From: Simplicispira suum
GTDB taxonomy: Bacteria > Pseudomonadota > Gammaproteobacteria > Burkholderiales > Burkholderiaceae_C
Assembly (NCBI RefSeq): GCF_003008595.1
Contig: NZ_CP027669.1
Location: forward strand, 2,914,001 to 2,978,000
Direction: 5' to 3'
Length of the DNA stretch: 64,000 nt
The position numbers and the translations under genes are program-made. The notes beneath the pieces were generated by a model. It was not told the origin of the DNA. It worked only from the letters and a program-made list of their open reading frames with translations, and ran no database searches. Below, piece by piece: positions 21,805-29,162 of the stretch (position 1 is the stretch's first letter; the number at the start of each line of letters is the position of its first letter).

Positions 21805-22293
21805 ATGAAGATTTCCAACTTCCAACGTGCCGGTATTGTGACGGCCAGTGCGGTTTTGGCCGCCAGCCTGGCCGCATGCGCAGCGCCTCGCTCAGACTAC
21901 CCTACGGGCGGATACCAGCAAGGGGCCTACTCGGCGCCGGAGCGAGGCACGGAATATGGCCGGGTGACGAATATCTATCAGCTTCAGGGTCAAAGCTCTG
22001 GCAGAACATCGGGCGCCGGTGCAGTCATCGGGGCCGTGGTTGGTGGGGTGTTGGGCCACCAGATTGGCGGCGGAAGCGGGCGCACGCTTGCGACAGCCGC
22101 AGGTGTGGTTGGCGGTGCGGTCGCCGGCAATGCCATCGAAGAACACAATAGCGGTGGTGGCCGCGCCAGTGGCTACCGTGTCGTTATTCGACTCGATCAG
22201 GGCGGCCAGCGCGACTATGACGTCAGTTCGCCCGGCGACCTCCGCGTGGGAGACCGCGTGCGCATGGTCAACGGCCAGATTTCGCGCTATTGA
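21805..22293 (+). CDS. Glycine-zipper outer-membrane lipoprotein
   Basis: A 162-residue predicted lipoprotein. A signal peptide ends in the lipobox LAAC (Cys near residue 25); a glycine-zipper segment follows in the middle (GAGAVIGAVVGGVLGHQIGGG and GVVGGAVAGNAIEE), as in the SlyB/PcP/17-kDa antigen group with the Rick_17kDa_Anti/glycine-zipper-2TM fold; the C-terminal part is a short beta domain ending in DLRVGDRVRMVNGQI. The ATG at 21805 follows CAGGAGAAAAAG. Role in the envelope is likely structural or stress linked; exact role unknown. Confidence 0.85.
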   Translation: MKISNFQRAGIVTASAVLAASLAACAAPRSDYPTGGYQQGAYSAPERGTEYGRVTNIYQLQGQSSGRTSGAGAVIGAVVGGVLGHQIGGGSGRTLATAAGVVGGAVAGNAIEEHNSGGGRASGYRVVIRLDQGGQRDYDVSSPGDLRVGDRVRMVNGQISRY

Positions 22294-22329
22294 GCCGATC
22301 GCCAAAGCGGCCCATCGAAGCAGGGCGGG

Positions 22330-22854
22330 TCAGTGAATGTTGCTGCTGCCGGGCGCCTGCGCGTGCACCTGAAAGAAGCCGGTTCCGGCGCTGCCGCGCG
22401 CAATTTCTTCCTCGCTCGCCTGGCGCACACCGTGCACTTCAAGATGCAGACGCAGGGCAATTCCTGCCAGCGGGTGGTTGCCATCGAGCACCACATGCTC
22501 GGGATAAATCTGTGAGACGGTGTACAAGCCCTCGCGCGTCGCCTCCGGGCTGACGCCCGCAGGCAGTGCCGTTCCCTCGAAACTCATGCCTTCTTCAATG
22601 TCCTTGGGGAACAAGACGAGGGGTTCCAGAAACAACAGTTCCTCATCGAACTCGCCAAAGGCTTCTTCTGGCTCCAGATGCAGATCGAGCTGCGCGCCAT
22701 TGGTGTGGCCTTGTAGAGCTTCCTCGACGCGGGCCAGCAAATCGTTGCCGCCGACAAAGAATTCCACGGGCTCATCAAGGACGTCTAGTTCCTCGCCCAG
22801 TGTGTCTTTCAATACCCAGGTCAGGGCGACGACGCATTGCTGTGTGATTTCCAT
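22330..22854 (-). CDS. SlyD/FKBP-like peptidyl-prolyl isomerase
   Basis: A 174-residue protein of the FKBP/SlyD family that accelerates proline isomerisation and acts as a folding helper. Seen are VALTWVLKDTLGEELD, the flap region with LLARVEEALQGHTNGAQ, EEAFGEFDEELL, and the SlyD signature LDGNHPLAGIALRLHLEV followed by VRQASEEEI. No metal-binding His/Cys-rich tail is present, so it is closer to SlpA-like forms. The ATG at 22854 is preferred; a TTG at 22881 would extend it. Convergent with the lipoprotein gene. Confidence 0.88.
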   Translation of the reverse strand: MEITQQCVVALTWVLKDTLGEELDVLDEPVEFFVGGNDLLARVEEALQGHTNGAQLDLHLEPEEAFGEFDEELLFLEPLVLFPKDIEEGMSFEGTALPAGVSPEATREGLYTVSQIYPEHVVLDGNHPLAGIALRLHLEVHGVRQASEEEIARGSAGTGFFQVHAQAPGSSNIH

Positions 22855-22980
22855 AGGAGAATTCTCGCATCCCGCCAGCAAGCGCGCTGGCGGCCGTCAA
22901 TTTTTCAGTTGTACCCTGTGCAAGAGAACCGGCTGCAGGGATGTATCGATGGGAGCGCGACTGTTGCAAGGAGTTGCCGT

Positions 22981-23487
22981 ATGGAGCCGAATGACCAGCC
23001 AGCCCCCCTTCTGGAAGGGCGGTTTGAAGGACGCAATGACTTTATTCAACTGGTGCGCGACGCCCTCGGTGTGGCCGCGCAGGCGGGATGGAGGGAACTG
23101 ATTCTCAGCGATTCCAATTTTTACGATTGGCCATTGGGCGAACGTGCTGTGATTGACTCACTCAATGCCTGGGCGCGGGGTGGCAGGCAACTCACCCTGC
23201 TTGCCAAGAGCTATGACGAGGTGGTGCGGCGCCATCCGCGATTTGTTGCATGGCGCGCCACCTGGGGGCACATCATCCAGTGCCGTGCCTGTCCAAACGC
23301 CGATGCCCTGGATGTGCCGAGCATGATCTGGTCTTCCGACTGGGTGATGCAAAGGCTTGATCCTGTGCGCAGCGTCGGCGTCGCCGGAACCGAAGCAGGG
23401 CGCCGCGTTGCAGCTCGGGAGCTCCTGCGTGAGTGGATTGAAAACAAGAGCGCGCCAGGTTTTGCCTCCACCACCTTGGGTCTGTAG
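22981..23487 (+). CDS. Conserved-looking protein of unknown function
   Basis: A 168-residue soluble protein starting at an ATG with a good AAGGAG site eight bases upstream. It has a helix rich in hydrophobics (FIQLVRDALGVAAQAGWREL), a DSNFYDWPLGE segment, and WxxxxxxIIQCRAC with a CxxC pair (QCRAC) near residue 100. I do not recognise a family. It is not joined to its neighbours by overlap: 126 bp follow the divergent PPIase start and 286 bp precede the next gene. Confidence 0.65.
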   Translation: MEPNDQPAPLLEGRFEGRNDFIQLVRDALGVAAQAGWRELILSDSNFYDWPLGERAVIDSLNAWARGGRQLTLLAKSYDEVVRRHPRFVAWRATWGHIIQCRACPNADALDVPSMIWSSDWVMQRLDPVRSVGVAGTEAGRRVAARELLREWIENKSAPGFASTTLGL

Positions 23488-23650
23488 CGAATTGTCAGCA
23501 GCGTCAACCGGTATCTGGTTTGCGGCGTTGCGTACCGATGCCCGGAAATTAGCGGATGCCTGGCAGCCCGAGGTCGACGTTTTTTTGAATACTTCTTCGC
23601 ATTAAAGTTCGATTGTCTATTCGTAGAAACCGCAATTGACAAACGCTGCC

Positions 23651-23656
23651 TATAAT
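23651..23656 (+). promoter_or_regulatory. Possible -10 box upstream of the Ala/Pro-rich lipoprotein
   Basis: A consensus TATAAT lies 118 bases before the lipoprotein gene. The nearby TTGACA is only 9 bases upstream, too close to act as its -35, and no better -35 was found at 17 bases. Tentative. Confidence 0.3.
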
Positions 23657-23773
23657 CCGCGCCAGAGTGAAACCTTGCGCTGTCGCAAAACTCTTCCAAA
23701 GCGTAGCCGGGCTGCAAGAGGCTGAACGTTTTGGCACTTTCTTGTCTATCACTGTCCCCTGAGGAGAACTGCA

Positions 23774-24058
23774 ATGAATAAGTCTTTCGTTATCGCTTCG
23801 CTGATCGCCGCCGCTGCTCTGGCTGCTTGTGGCAAGAAGGAAGAGCCGGCTCCCGCTCCGGCACCTGCACCTGTTGAAGCACCTGCTCCAGCAGCTGTCG
23901 AGCCTCCTGCCGCTGAACCTGCCGCTGCTGCACCTGCAGAAGCTGCTTCGGCTGCCGCTCCGCAAGCTGGTGACGCAGACAAGGCGGCTGCCCCTGGCGA
24001 CGCTGCCAAGGCCGCTGCTGATGGCGCAGCAAGCGCTGCAGCATCCGCAGCCAAGTAA
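23774..24058 (+). CDS. Ala/Pro-rich small lipoprotein
   Basis: A 94-residue protein with a signal peptide ending in LAAC (Cys19), followed by GKKEEP and then about 70 residues made almost only of Ala, Pro, Glu and a few Asp/Lys. It should be lipidated and anchored in a membrane with an extended, flexible chain, possibly spanning part of the periplasm or cell wall layer. A GAGGAGAACTGCA ribosome site precedes the ATG and a strong terminator follows, so it is a single-gene unit. No enzymatic domain. Similar low-complexity lipoproteins occur in Comamonadaceae; role unknown. Confidence 0.8.
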   Translation: MNKSFVIASLIAAAALAACGKKEEPAPAPAPAPVEAPAPAAVEPPAAEPAAAAPAEAASAAAPQAGDADKAAAPGDAAKAAADGAASAAASAAK

Positions 24059-24070
24059 TTTTGGTTGGGC

Positions 24071-24093
24071 AGGCTCGCAGATTCTGCGAGCCT
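24071..24093 (+). other. Hairpin downstream of the lipoprotein gene
   Basis: A perfect 10-bp inverted repeat with a 3-base loop (AGGCTCGCAG-ATT-CTGCGAGCCT), 12 bases after the lipoprotein stop and ahead of the terminator. It lacks a T-run and may stabilise the mRNA end. Confidence 0.6.
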
Positions 24094-24104
24094 GGTTCAA
24101 ACCC

Positions 24105-24135
24105 AAGCCCCGTGCATTCTGCCGGGGCTTTTTTT
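24105..24135 (+). terminator. Intrinsic terminator after the lipoprotein gene
   Basis: An 8-bp stem (AAGCCCCG/CGGGGCTT) with a 10-base loop runs into seven T. It lies 47 bp after the lipoprotein stop and before the convergent MBL hydrolase gene. Confidence 0.88.
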
Positions 24136-24161
24136 GTGGATGTCGAGAATGCAGGCCGACG

Positions 24162-24941
24162 CTAACCTACGGAAAGCCACGGTGTGCCGCGGGCTGGATC
24201 CGCGATCTCGATAGCGCTAGTGTCCCAGCCCAGGGTTTGCGCGAACAATGTGCGTACGAGTTCGGGCCGGTTGTTGCGCTCGCTCAAGTGGGCGGCCACC
24301 ACCTGGCGCAGGCCAGAGTGGCTCACTGCCGCCAGCACGGCTGCCGCCGCCGTGTTGGCCAGATGGCCGTGGGTACCGCCAATGCGCCGTTTCAGAAAAG
24401 GCGGATAGGCCGATTGCGCCAGCAGTTGCTGGTCGTGATTGGCTTCCAGCAAAAGCGCATGACAGCCCGCGAGCTGCGACAGCACGTGGGGCGTGGCATG
24501 CCCGAAGTCTGTGGCGATGCCCAGATGCTTCGCTCCATTGCTGCATCGCAATTGCAGGGGTTCGCGGGCGTCGTGGGGAACGGTGAAAGGCAGTGCTTCA
24601 AAAGCGCCAAGGTCAATGGCTTCGCCGTCACGTACCAAGTGCAGAAGAGGGCCTATGGCAGGACTGCCGATGGCCGCGTGCGTCCCGGCGCTCATCCACA
24701 GTGCAATGCCATGCTGCTGCGCGAGGGAAAGCGCGCAGCCCACGTGATCGGAGTGCTCGTGGGTGATGAATATGGCGTCCAGATCGCTGCAGGCCAGGCC
24801 GGCGCGTGCCAGGCGCTGCGCGAGCTGCCGGGGACCGAAACCGCAGTCGATGAGCAGGCGCCGAACCGAAGCGCCGCTGCTGCCCTCGACGACGCTGGCG
24901 TTGCCCGAGCTGCCGCTGCCCAAGCTGCAAAAGCGCAGCAT
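24162..24941 (-). CDS. MBL-fold metallo-hydrolase (YycJ/WalJ-like)
   Basis: A 259-residue metallo-beta-lactamase-fold protein. It begins LRFCSLGSGSSGNA, and has LLIDCGFG and the metal motif THEHSDH (HxHxDH), then a late EANHD and THGHLAN segment. This arrangement fits the YycJ group of the superfamily, which in Firmicutes is implicated in DNA or cell-wall related processes; in proteobacteria the substrate is not known. It lies 17 bp after bamC on the same strand and is likely in the dapA-bamC transcript, as is common in betaproteobacteria. Confidence 0.87.
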   Translation of the reverse strand: MLRFCSLGSGSSGNASVVEGSSGASVRRLLIDCGFGPRQLAQRLARAGLACSDLDAIFITHEHSDHVGCALSLAQQHGIALWMSAGTHAAIGSPAIGPLLHLVRDGEAIDLGAFEALPFTVPHDAREPLQLRCSNGAKHLGIATDFGHATPHVLSQLAGCHALLLEANHDQQLLAQSAYPPFLKRRIGGTHGHLANTAAAAVLAAVSHSGLRQVVAAHLSERNNRPELVRTLFAQTLGWDTSAIEIADPARGTPWLSVG

Positions 24942-24958
24942 GAACGATCCAGGCGTTC

Positions 24959-26053
24959 CTACTTGAGGTCGTCGGCGATCACGCGCACGATGCGGGCGGC
25001 GTTCTCCGAGTTCTCTGGGGCGCCACTTGCGTCCAGTACCGACACCACGCTGGCATTGCCTTCGCTGCGTACGACGATGCGGTATTTGAGCGGAGGTGTC
25101 GCCGATTTCGAACTGCCAAACACGCCCAAGACCTTGCCGAAGAAGCCGGGCTCCTTCTGGTCGGTGCCAGGGGCCACGTAGCGCACGAAATACACGCCCT
25201 GGCTGCGGTCGCGGTCTTCCACGGTAAATCCGGTTCGGTCCAGCGTCAGGCCCACGCGGCGCCAGGCGCGCTCGAAGCCTTCGTCGATCTGCACAACGGG
25301 GATATTGCCCTGGCGAGCAACGCGCACGCTGGCTGCCTGGGGCGACGAGGCTGCGGCAGCACGGGCGGCTTCAGCCGGCACACCGAGTTTGACCATCATG
25401 CGGCGCAGGAACTCGACTTCCAGTTCCGGGTCGGTCGGGCGCGGCTGCCACACCGTGGAGTCCTTGGCAGCGCTGTTGTAGACCTCGATCATTCCGCGGT
25501 GGCTGACAAAAATCTCCGTGCTGCCATCGGGGCGGCGCTCCAGGCGCGTGCGGAATTTGTCGCGCTCGCCGGTGGAGTAGAGCGAATCAAACACCTTGCC
25601 CAAGGTGGAGCGAATGAAGTCCTGAGGAATCTTGGCGCGGTTTTCTGCCCAGTCGGTTTCCATGATTCCCAGATTGATCTGGTCAAGCGACAGCGTAAAA
25701 CCGTTTTCCAGCCAGAAATCGCGCACCGGGTCCCACAGCTTTTCTACCGGGCGCTGCACCACCAGCCAGCGCTGGTCGCCATTGCGCTCGATGCGAACGT
25801 CGCCCATTCGGTTTGCTGCTGCCTGGCTGTCGGGTGTTTGGGCAGCCTTGCCGGCTTCGAGGGCATTGGCCGACACGACGCCGCCGGGCACGGCATAGCG
25901 TGTGTCGCGCGAGAGCTGCTTGAGGTCTGGCGGGACTTCCAGCGTCTGGCCTTTGCTTGCGCTTTTGTAGTCAATCTTGTCGCCCTCCAGCACCGAGCAG
26001 GCAGACAACGCAATGGTCAGGCCGAGCAGGCCAAATCGTGCAGCATGTTTCAC
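24959..26053 (-). CDS. bamC: Outer membrane protein assembly factor BamC
   Basis: A 364-residue lipoprotein of the BAM complex, which folds beta-barrel proteins into the outer membrane. A signal peptide with lipobox LSAC (Cys19) is followed by the unstructured start SVLEGDKIDYKSA and LEVPPDLKQL, the conserved BamD-binding stretch of the family, then two helix-grip domains. The start is a GTG at 26053 preceded by AAGAGGA. dapA lies directly upstream, the same order as in E. coli (dapA-bamC). Confidence 0.93.
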   Translation of the reverse strand: MKHAARFGLLGLTIALSACSVLEGDKIDYKSASKGQTLEVPPDLKQLSRDTRYAVPGGVVSANALEAGKAAQTPDSQAAANRMGDVRIERNGDQRWLVVQRPVEKLWDPVRDFWLENGFTLSLDQINLGIMETDWAENRAKIPQDFIRSTLGKVFDSLYSTGERDKFRTRLERRPDGSTEIFVSHRGMIEVYNSAAKDSTVWQPRPTDPELEVEFLRRMMVKLGVPAEAARAAAASSPQAASVRVARQGNIPVVQIDEGFERAWRRVGLTLDRTGFTVEDRDRSQGVYFVRYVAPGTDQKEPGFFGKVLGVFGSSKSATPPLKYRIVVRSEGNASVVSVLDASGAPENSENAARIVRVIADDLK

Positions 26054-26096
26054 GCGGAAGATCCTCTTGAATTCGAAAAACCGGCTTGCGCCGCAA

Positions 26097-26993
26097 TCAG
26101 AGCAGACCGCTGGCGCGCAGCGCGCCTTCGACGGCAGCCTCGTGGGCCGTGCCGAGCGGTGTCATCGGCAAGCGCATGGTGCCGCCGCACAGGCCCATGC
26201 GGGACATGGCCCACTTGACCGGAATCGGGTTGGCTTCGATGAACAGGTTCTTGTGCAGCGGCATCAGGCGGAACTGGATTTCCATGGCACGGCGAATGTC
26301 GCCGGCCAGTGCAGCCACGCACAGCTCGTGCATCAGGCGCGGTGCCACATTGGCCGTGACGCTGATGTTGCCGTGCCCGCCGCAGAGCATCAGCGCGACC
26401 GCCGTGGGATCGTCGCCGGAGTAAACGGCGAAGTCCTTGGGCAGGTCGCGGATCAGCCACTGCGCGCGCTCGATGTTGCCCGTGGCTTCCTTGATGCCGA
26501 TGATGCCCGGCACCTGTGCCAGGCGCAGCACGGTGTCGTGCAGCATGTCGCCCACCGAGCGGCCCGGCACGTTGTAGAGCACGATGGGCAACTCGCCCGT
26601 GGCTTCGGCAATGGCTTTGAAGTGCTGGTACAGGCCCTCTTGCGTGGGCTTGTTGTAGTAGGGCACGACCTGCAACTGGCTGTCGGCCCCCACGCCTTTG
26701 GCAAAGCGCGCCAGTTCGATGGCTTCCTTGGTGGAATTGGCGCCGCAGCCGGCCATCACGGGCACGCGCCCTGCAGCCTGTTCCACGGCAACGCGAATGA
26801 TTTCGCAATGTTCTTCGACATCCACAGTGGGCGACTCGCCCGTGGTGCCGACGACGCCGATGCAGTCGGTGCCCTCGGCAATATGCCAGTCGATGATTTT
26901 TCGCAGACTGTCATAGTCCACGCTGCCATCTTCATGCATGGGCGTGACGAGGGCGACGATGCTGCCGGTGAGAAGCGGGCGGGAAGAGGTCAT
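26097..26993 (-). CDS. dapA: 4-hydroxy-tetrahydrodipicolinate synthase
   Basis: A 298-residue lyase condensing pyruvate and aspartate semialdehyde in the lysine/diaminopimelate pathway. Visible are TTGESPT, the catalytic tyrosine in LYNVPGR, and the Schiff-base lysine in IGIKEATG. The ATG at 26993 ([19 protein letters not shown]) gives the family length; the open frame continues 16 codons upstream without similarity. Followed by bamC 43 bp downstream. Confidence 0.96.
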   Translation of the reverse strand: MTSSRPLLTGSIVALVTPMHEDGSVDYDSLRKIIDWHIAEGTDCIGVVGTTGESPTVDVEEHCEIIRVAVEQAAGRVPVMAGCGANSTKEAIELARFAKGVGADSQLQVVPYYNKPTQEGLYQHFKAIAEATGELPIVLYNVPGRSVGDMLHDTVLRLAQVPGIIGIKEATGNIERAQWLIRDLPKDFAVYSGDDPTAVALMLCGGHGNISVTANVAPRLMHELCVAALAGDIRRAMEIQFRLMPLHKNLFIEANPIPVKWAMSRMGLCGGTMRLPMTPLGTAHEAAVEGALRASGLL

Positions 26994-27056
26994 GTCAGCG
27001 GAAAAAACGCAAAGAAGCATTCTAGCGGGCGACACCCGCACTGCGTGGTGGGGCGC

Positions 27057-27608
27057 TTATGCCGATGCTTCCAACTGCCACCGTGTGATCGCTGGAGCAT
27101 TGGTTGCCGGGCGAGCGGCCGCAATGCGTTGAACGCAACGTGCTGGGTGATTGAGAAAACCATCTTCATAAGCCACCACGCGCAGATCGCTGCAAGCCCG
27201 AAGAAGTTCACCGCGCGTGAGCAGAAAATCGGAATTGGCGGGCTTGCCCAGGCTCTCGTTGCCTTGGGCAAAGGTTTCATACAGGAGCACGCCGTCCGGC
27301 GCAAGACTTTGCACGATGTGCACAAAAAGGGGTCGCCACAGATAGTTGGTGACCACTACCGCACCAAACTGCTGGTCGGCCAGTGGCCATGGTGCGGATT
27401 CCAGATCGCACTGCAGTACCTCGCCGAATGCGGCAGCGGATTGCAGGGCATCGGCGGCCCGGTCCACACCCAGCACGGCGTGGCCGCGCTCTGCGAACCA
27501 CTGCATGTGCCTGCCCTGGCCACAGGCCAGGTCCAGCACGCGCGCGCCAGCGGGCACCAGGTGCGACCAGCGGCGCACCCATTCAGAGGCGGGAGCAGAT
27601 GTTGTCAC
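27057..27608 (-). CDS. Class I SAM-dependent methyltransferase
   Basis: A 183-residue methyltransferase with the SAM-binding glycine motif VLDLACGQGRHMQWFA, an acidic residue at the end of strand 2 (VLGVDRA), CDLESAPWP and VVVTNYLWRPLF. This resembles small TehB/UbiE-like enzymes found in betaproteobacteria; substrate unknown. The likely start is a GTG at 27608 without a clear ribosome site; the next internal Met would remove the SAM motif. A palindromic repeat abuts the start. Confidence 0.85.
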   Translation of the reverse strand: MTTSAPASEWVRRWSHLVPAGARVLDLACGQGRHMQWFAERGHAVLGVDRAADALQSAAAFGEVLQCDLESAPWPLADQQFGAVVVTNYLWRPLFVHIVQSLAPDGVLLYETFAQGNESLGKPANSDFLLTRGELLRACSDLRVVAYEDGFLNHPARCVQRIAAARPATNAPAITRWQLEASA

Positions 27609-27670
27609 AAAAATACTTGAAAATGATAGCTGCAGACGGTTATTGGATAAGCGCTAGAGGCCATTTTCGC
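27609..27670 (-). repeat. Dispersed palindromic element, copy 3
   Basis: On the minus strand the core GCCTCTAGCGCTTAT is followed by AGCTATCATTTTC. It lies between the stop of the 48-residue membrane peptide gene and the methyltransferase start, in the direction of transcription. Confidence 0.78.
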
Positions 27671-27678
27671 TTCAAAAA

Positions 27679-27825
27679 TCAAAAGCAGGCCCAGGCCTGA
27701 TCGGCCAACATGATCAAAAAATCGGGCCGCTGGTAGAGCGCAAACACCGCCGCTGCGGCCACCAGCAGCACGGCCGCGACGGCCAGACGCTGCCAAAGGG
27801 TGCGTGCGCGGCGTTGCGTCATCAT
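27679..27825 (-). CDS. 48-residue single-pass membrane peptide
   Basis: A 48-codon gene overlapping the stop of the MFS transporter gene in an ATGA, which argues strongly for real, coupled translation. The product has a basic N-terminus (MMTQRRARTLWQR), one hydrophobic segment (LAVAAVLLVAAAAVFALY, about 14-31) and the tail QRPDFLIMLADQAWACF. This N-in, single-helix layout with a PDFL motif is what one expects of a small inner membrane accessory protein. I do not know its function. Confidence 0.72.
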   Translation of the reverse strand: MMTQRRARTLWQRLAVAAVLLVAAAAVFALYQRPDFLIMLADQAWACF

Positions 27826-29054
27826 GCGACGGCGGCTGCGCCGCCCCGTGCAATCGGGTGTTCGCGTACGGGCAGGTTGATCAGGCCGGCCAGCACGCCC
27901 AAGGCAATGGCCAGTACCCAGACGACGTCGTAGCTGCCGGTGCGGTCATACAGGAAGCCGCCCAGCCACACGCCCATGAAGCTGCCCACCTGGTGGCTGA
28001 AGAAGACGAAGCCGCCCAGCATGGAGAGGTGTTGCACACCAAAGATCTGCGCCACGGCCGCGTTCGTCGGCGGCACTGTGGAGAGCCACAGCGCGCCCAT
28101 TACCGCCGAGAAGATGTACACCGACATTGCAGTCAGCGGTGCCAGCAGAAATACGGTGATGACGACGGCGCGGGCGAAGTAGATGAAAGCCAGGATATGC
28201 CGCTTGGCCATGCGTTGGCCCAGTGTTCCGGAGATATAGGTGCCAAAAACGTTGAACAGCCCGATCAGCGCCAGCGAATAACTCGCCACCTGCGGGCTCA
28301 AGCCGTGATCGCGCAGGTAGCTGGGCAGGTGCACGCCAATAAAGACCACCTGAAAGCCACACACAAAGTAGCCGGCAGTCAAGAGCAAGAAGCTGCGATA
28401 GCGCAGCGCTTCGGACAGTGCCGCGCCAATGCCCTGGGTACGCACGACCGGCGCGACGCCGGCAAAACGGGGCTCGCGCAGCCAGAATGCCAGGGGCACG
28501 ATCAGCAGCACCATGGCAGAGAGGGCCAGCAGGGCCTCCTGCCAGCCGAGCGAGGTGATGAGAAAACCCTCGACCGGAACCATCAGGAACTGGCCAAAGG
28601 AGCCCGCAGCCGCCGCCACACCCATGGCCCAGGAGCGCTTCTCGGGCGCAATCTGCCGGCCCAGCACGCCGTAGATCACGGCGTAGGTGGTACCGGCCTG
28701 GGCCGCACCGATCAGCACCCCCGTGGTCAGTGCAAACAGCGTCTCGGTGGGCGACAGCGCCATGCCGATCAAGCCCAGCGCGTACAGCAGGGCCCCACCG
28801 ATCAACACCCGAAAAGCGCCAAAGCGGTCCGCCACCATGCCGGCGAACACGCCGATCACGCCCCAGGACAGGTTCTGGATGGCAAGCGCCAGGGCAAAGG
28901 ACTGGCGCGTCCAGCCCATCTCTTGCGTGATGGGCTGCAGCCACAGCCCAAAGCCGTGGCGGATGCCCATGGAGAGCGTGACCACGGCCGCGCCGCAGGC
29001 AAGCACCTGGAACATCGAAAGCTTGGGCGGAGCGGGGTGCGTTGCGGCGTACAT
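27822..29054 (-). CDS. Major facilitator superfamily transporter
   Basis: A 410-residue, 12-helix MFS transporter, resembling the oxalate/formate- and CynX-like groups (for example GIRHGFGLWLQPITQEMGW in helix 1 and the loop 2-3 motif GMVADRFGAFRV). Substrate cannot be told from sequence. The ATG at 29054 was chosen since the first helix starts shortly after it; the open frame extends upstream without similarity. It is followed by an overlapping 48-residue membrane peptide gene. Divergent from parE. Confidence 0.85.
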   Translation of the reverse strand: MYAATHPAPPKLSMFQVLACGAAVVTLSMGIRHGFGLWLQPITQEMGWTRQSFALALAIQNLSWGVIGVFAGMVADRFGAFRVLIGGALLYALGLIGMALSPTETLFALTTGVLIGAAQAGTTYAVIYGVLGRQIAPEKRSWAMGVAAAAGSFGQFLMVPVEGFLITSLGWQEALLALSAMVLLIVPLAFWLREPRFAGVAPVVRTQGIGAALSEALRYRSFLLLTAGYFVCGFQVVFIGVHLPSYLRDHGLSPQVASYSLALIGLFNVFGTYISGTLGQRMAKRHILAFIYFARAVVITVFLLAPLTAMSVYIFSAVMGALWLSTVPPTNAAVAQIFGVQHLSMLGGFVFFSHQVGSFMGVWLGGFLYDRTGSYDVVWVLAIALGVLAGLINLPVREHPIARGGAAAVA

Positions 29055-29162
29055 AGCGGGTGAATGTATCCAATTGCCCGGCGGTCTGCTGTCGCCGCTG
29101 GGGCCAGTGCACGCCACGCCGGGCTGGGGTTCCATCCAGTGAGGCCACTACAATCCGCGCCC

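Noticed and set aside
23829..25181. Plus-strand open frame of 450 codons
   Set aside because: Covers the lipoprotein in a wrong frame and runs antisense to the MBL hydrolase and bamC.
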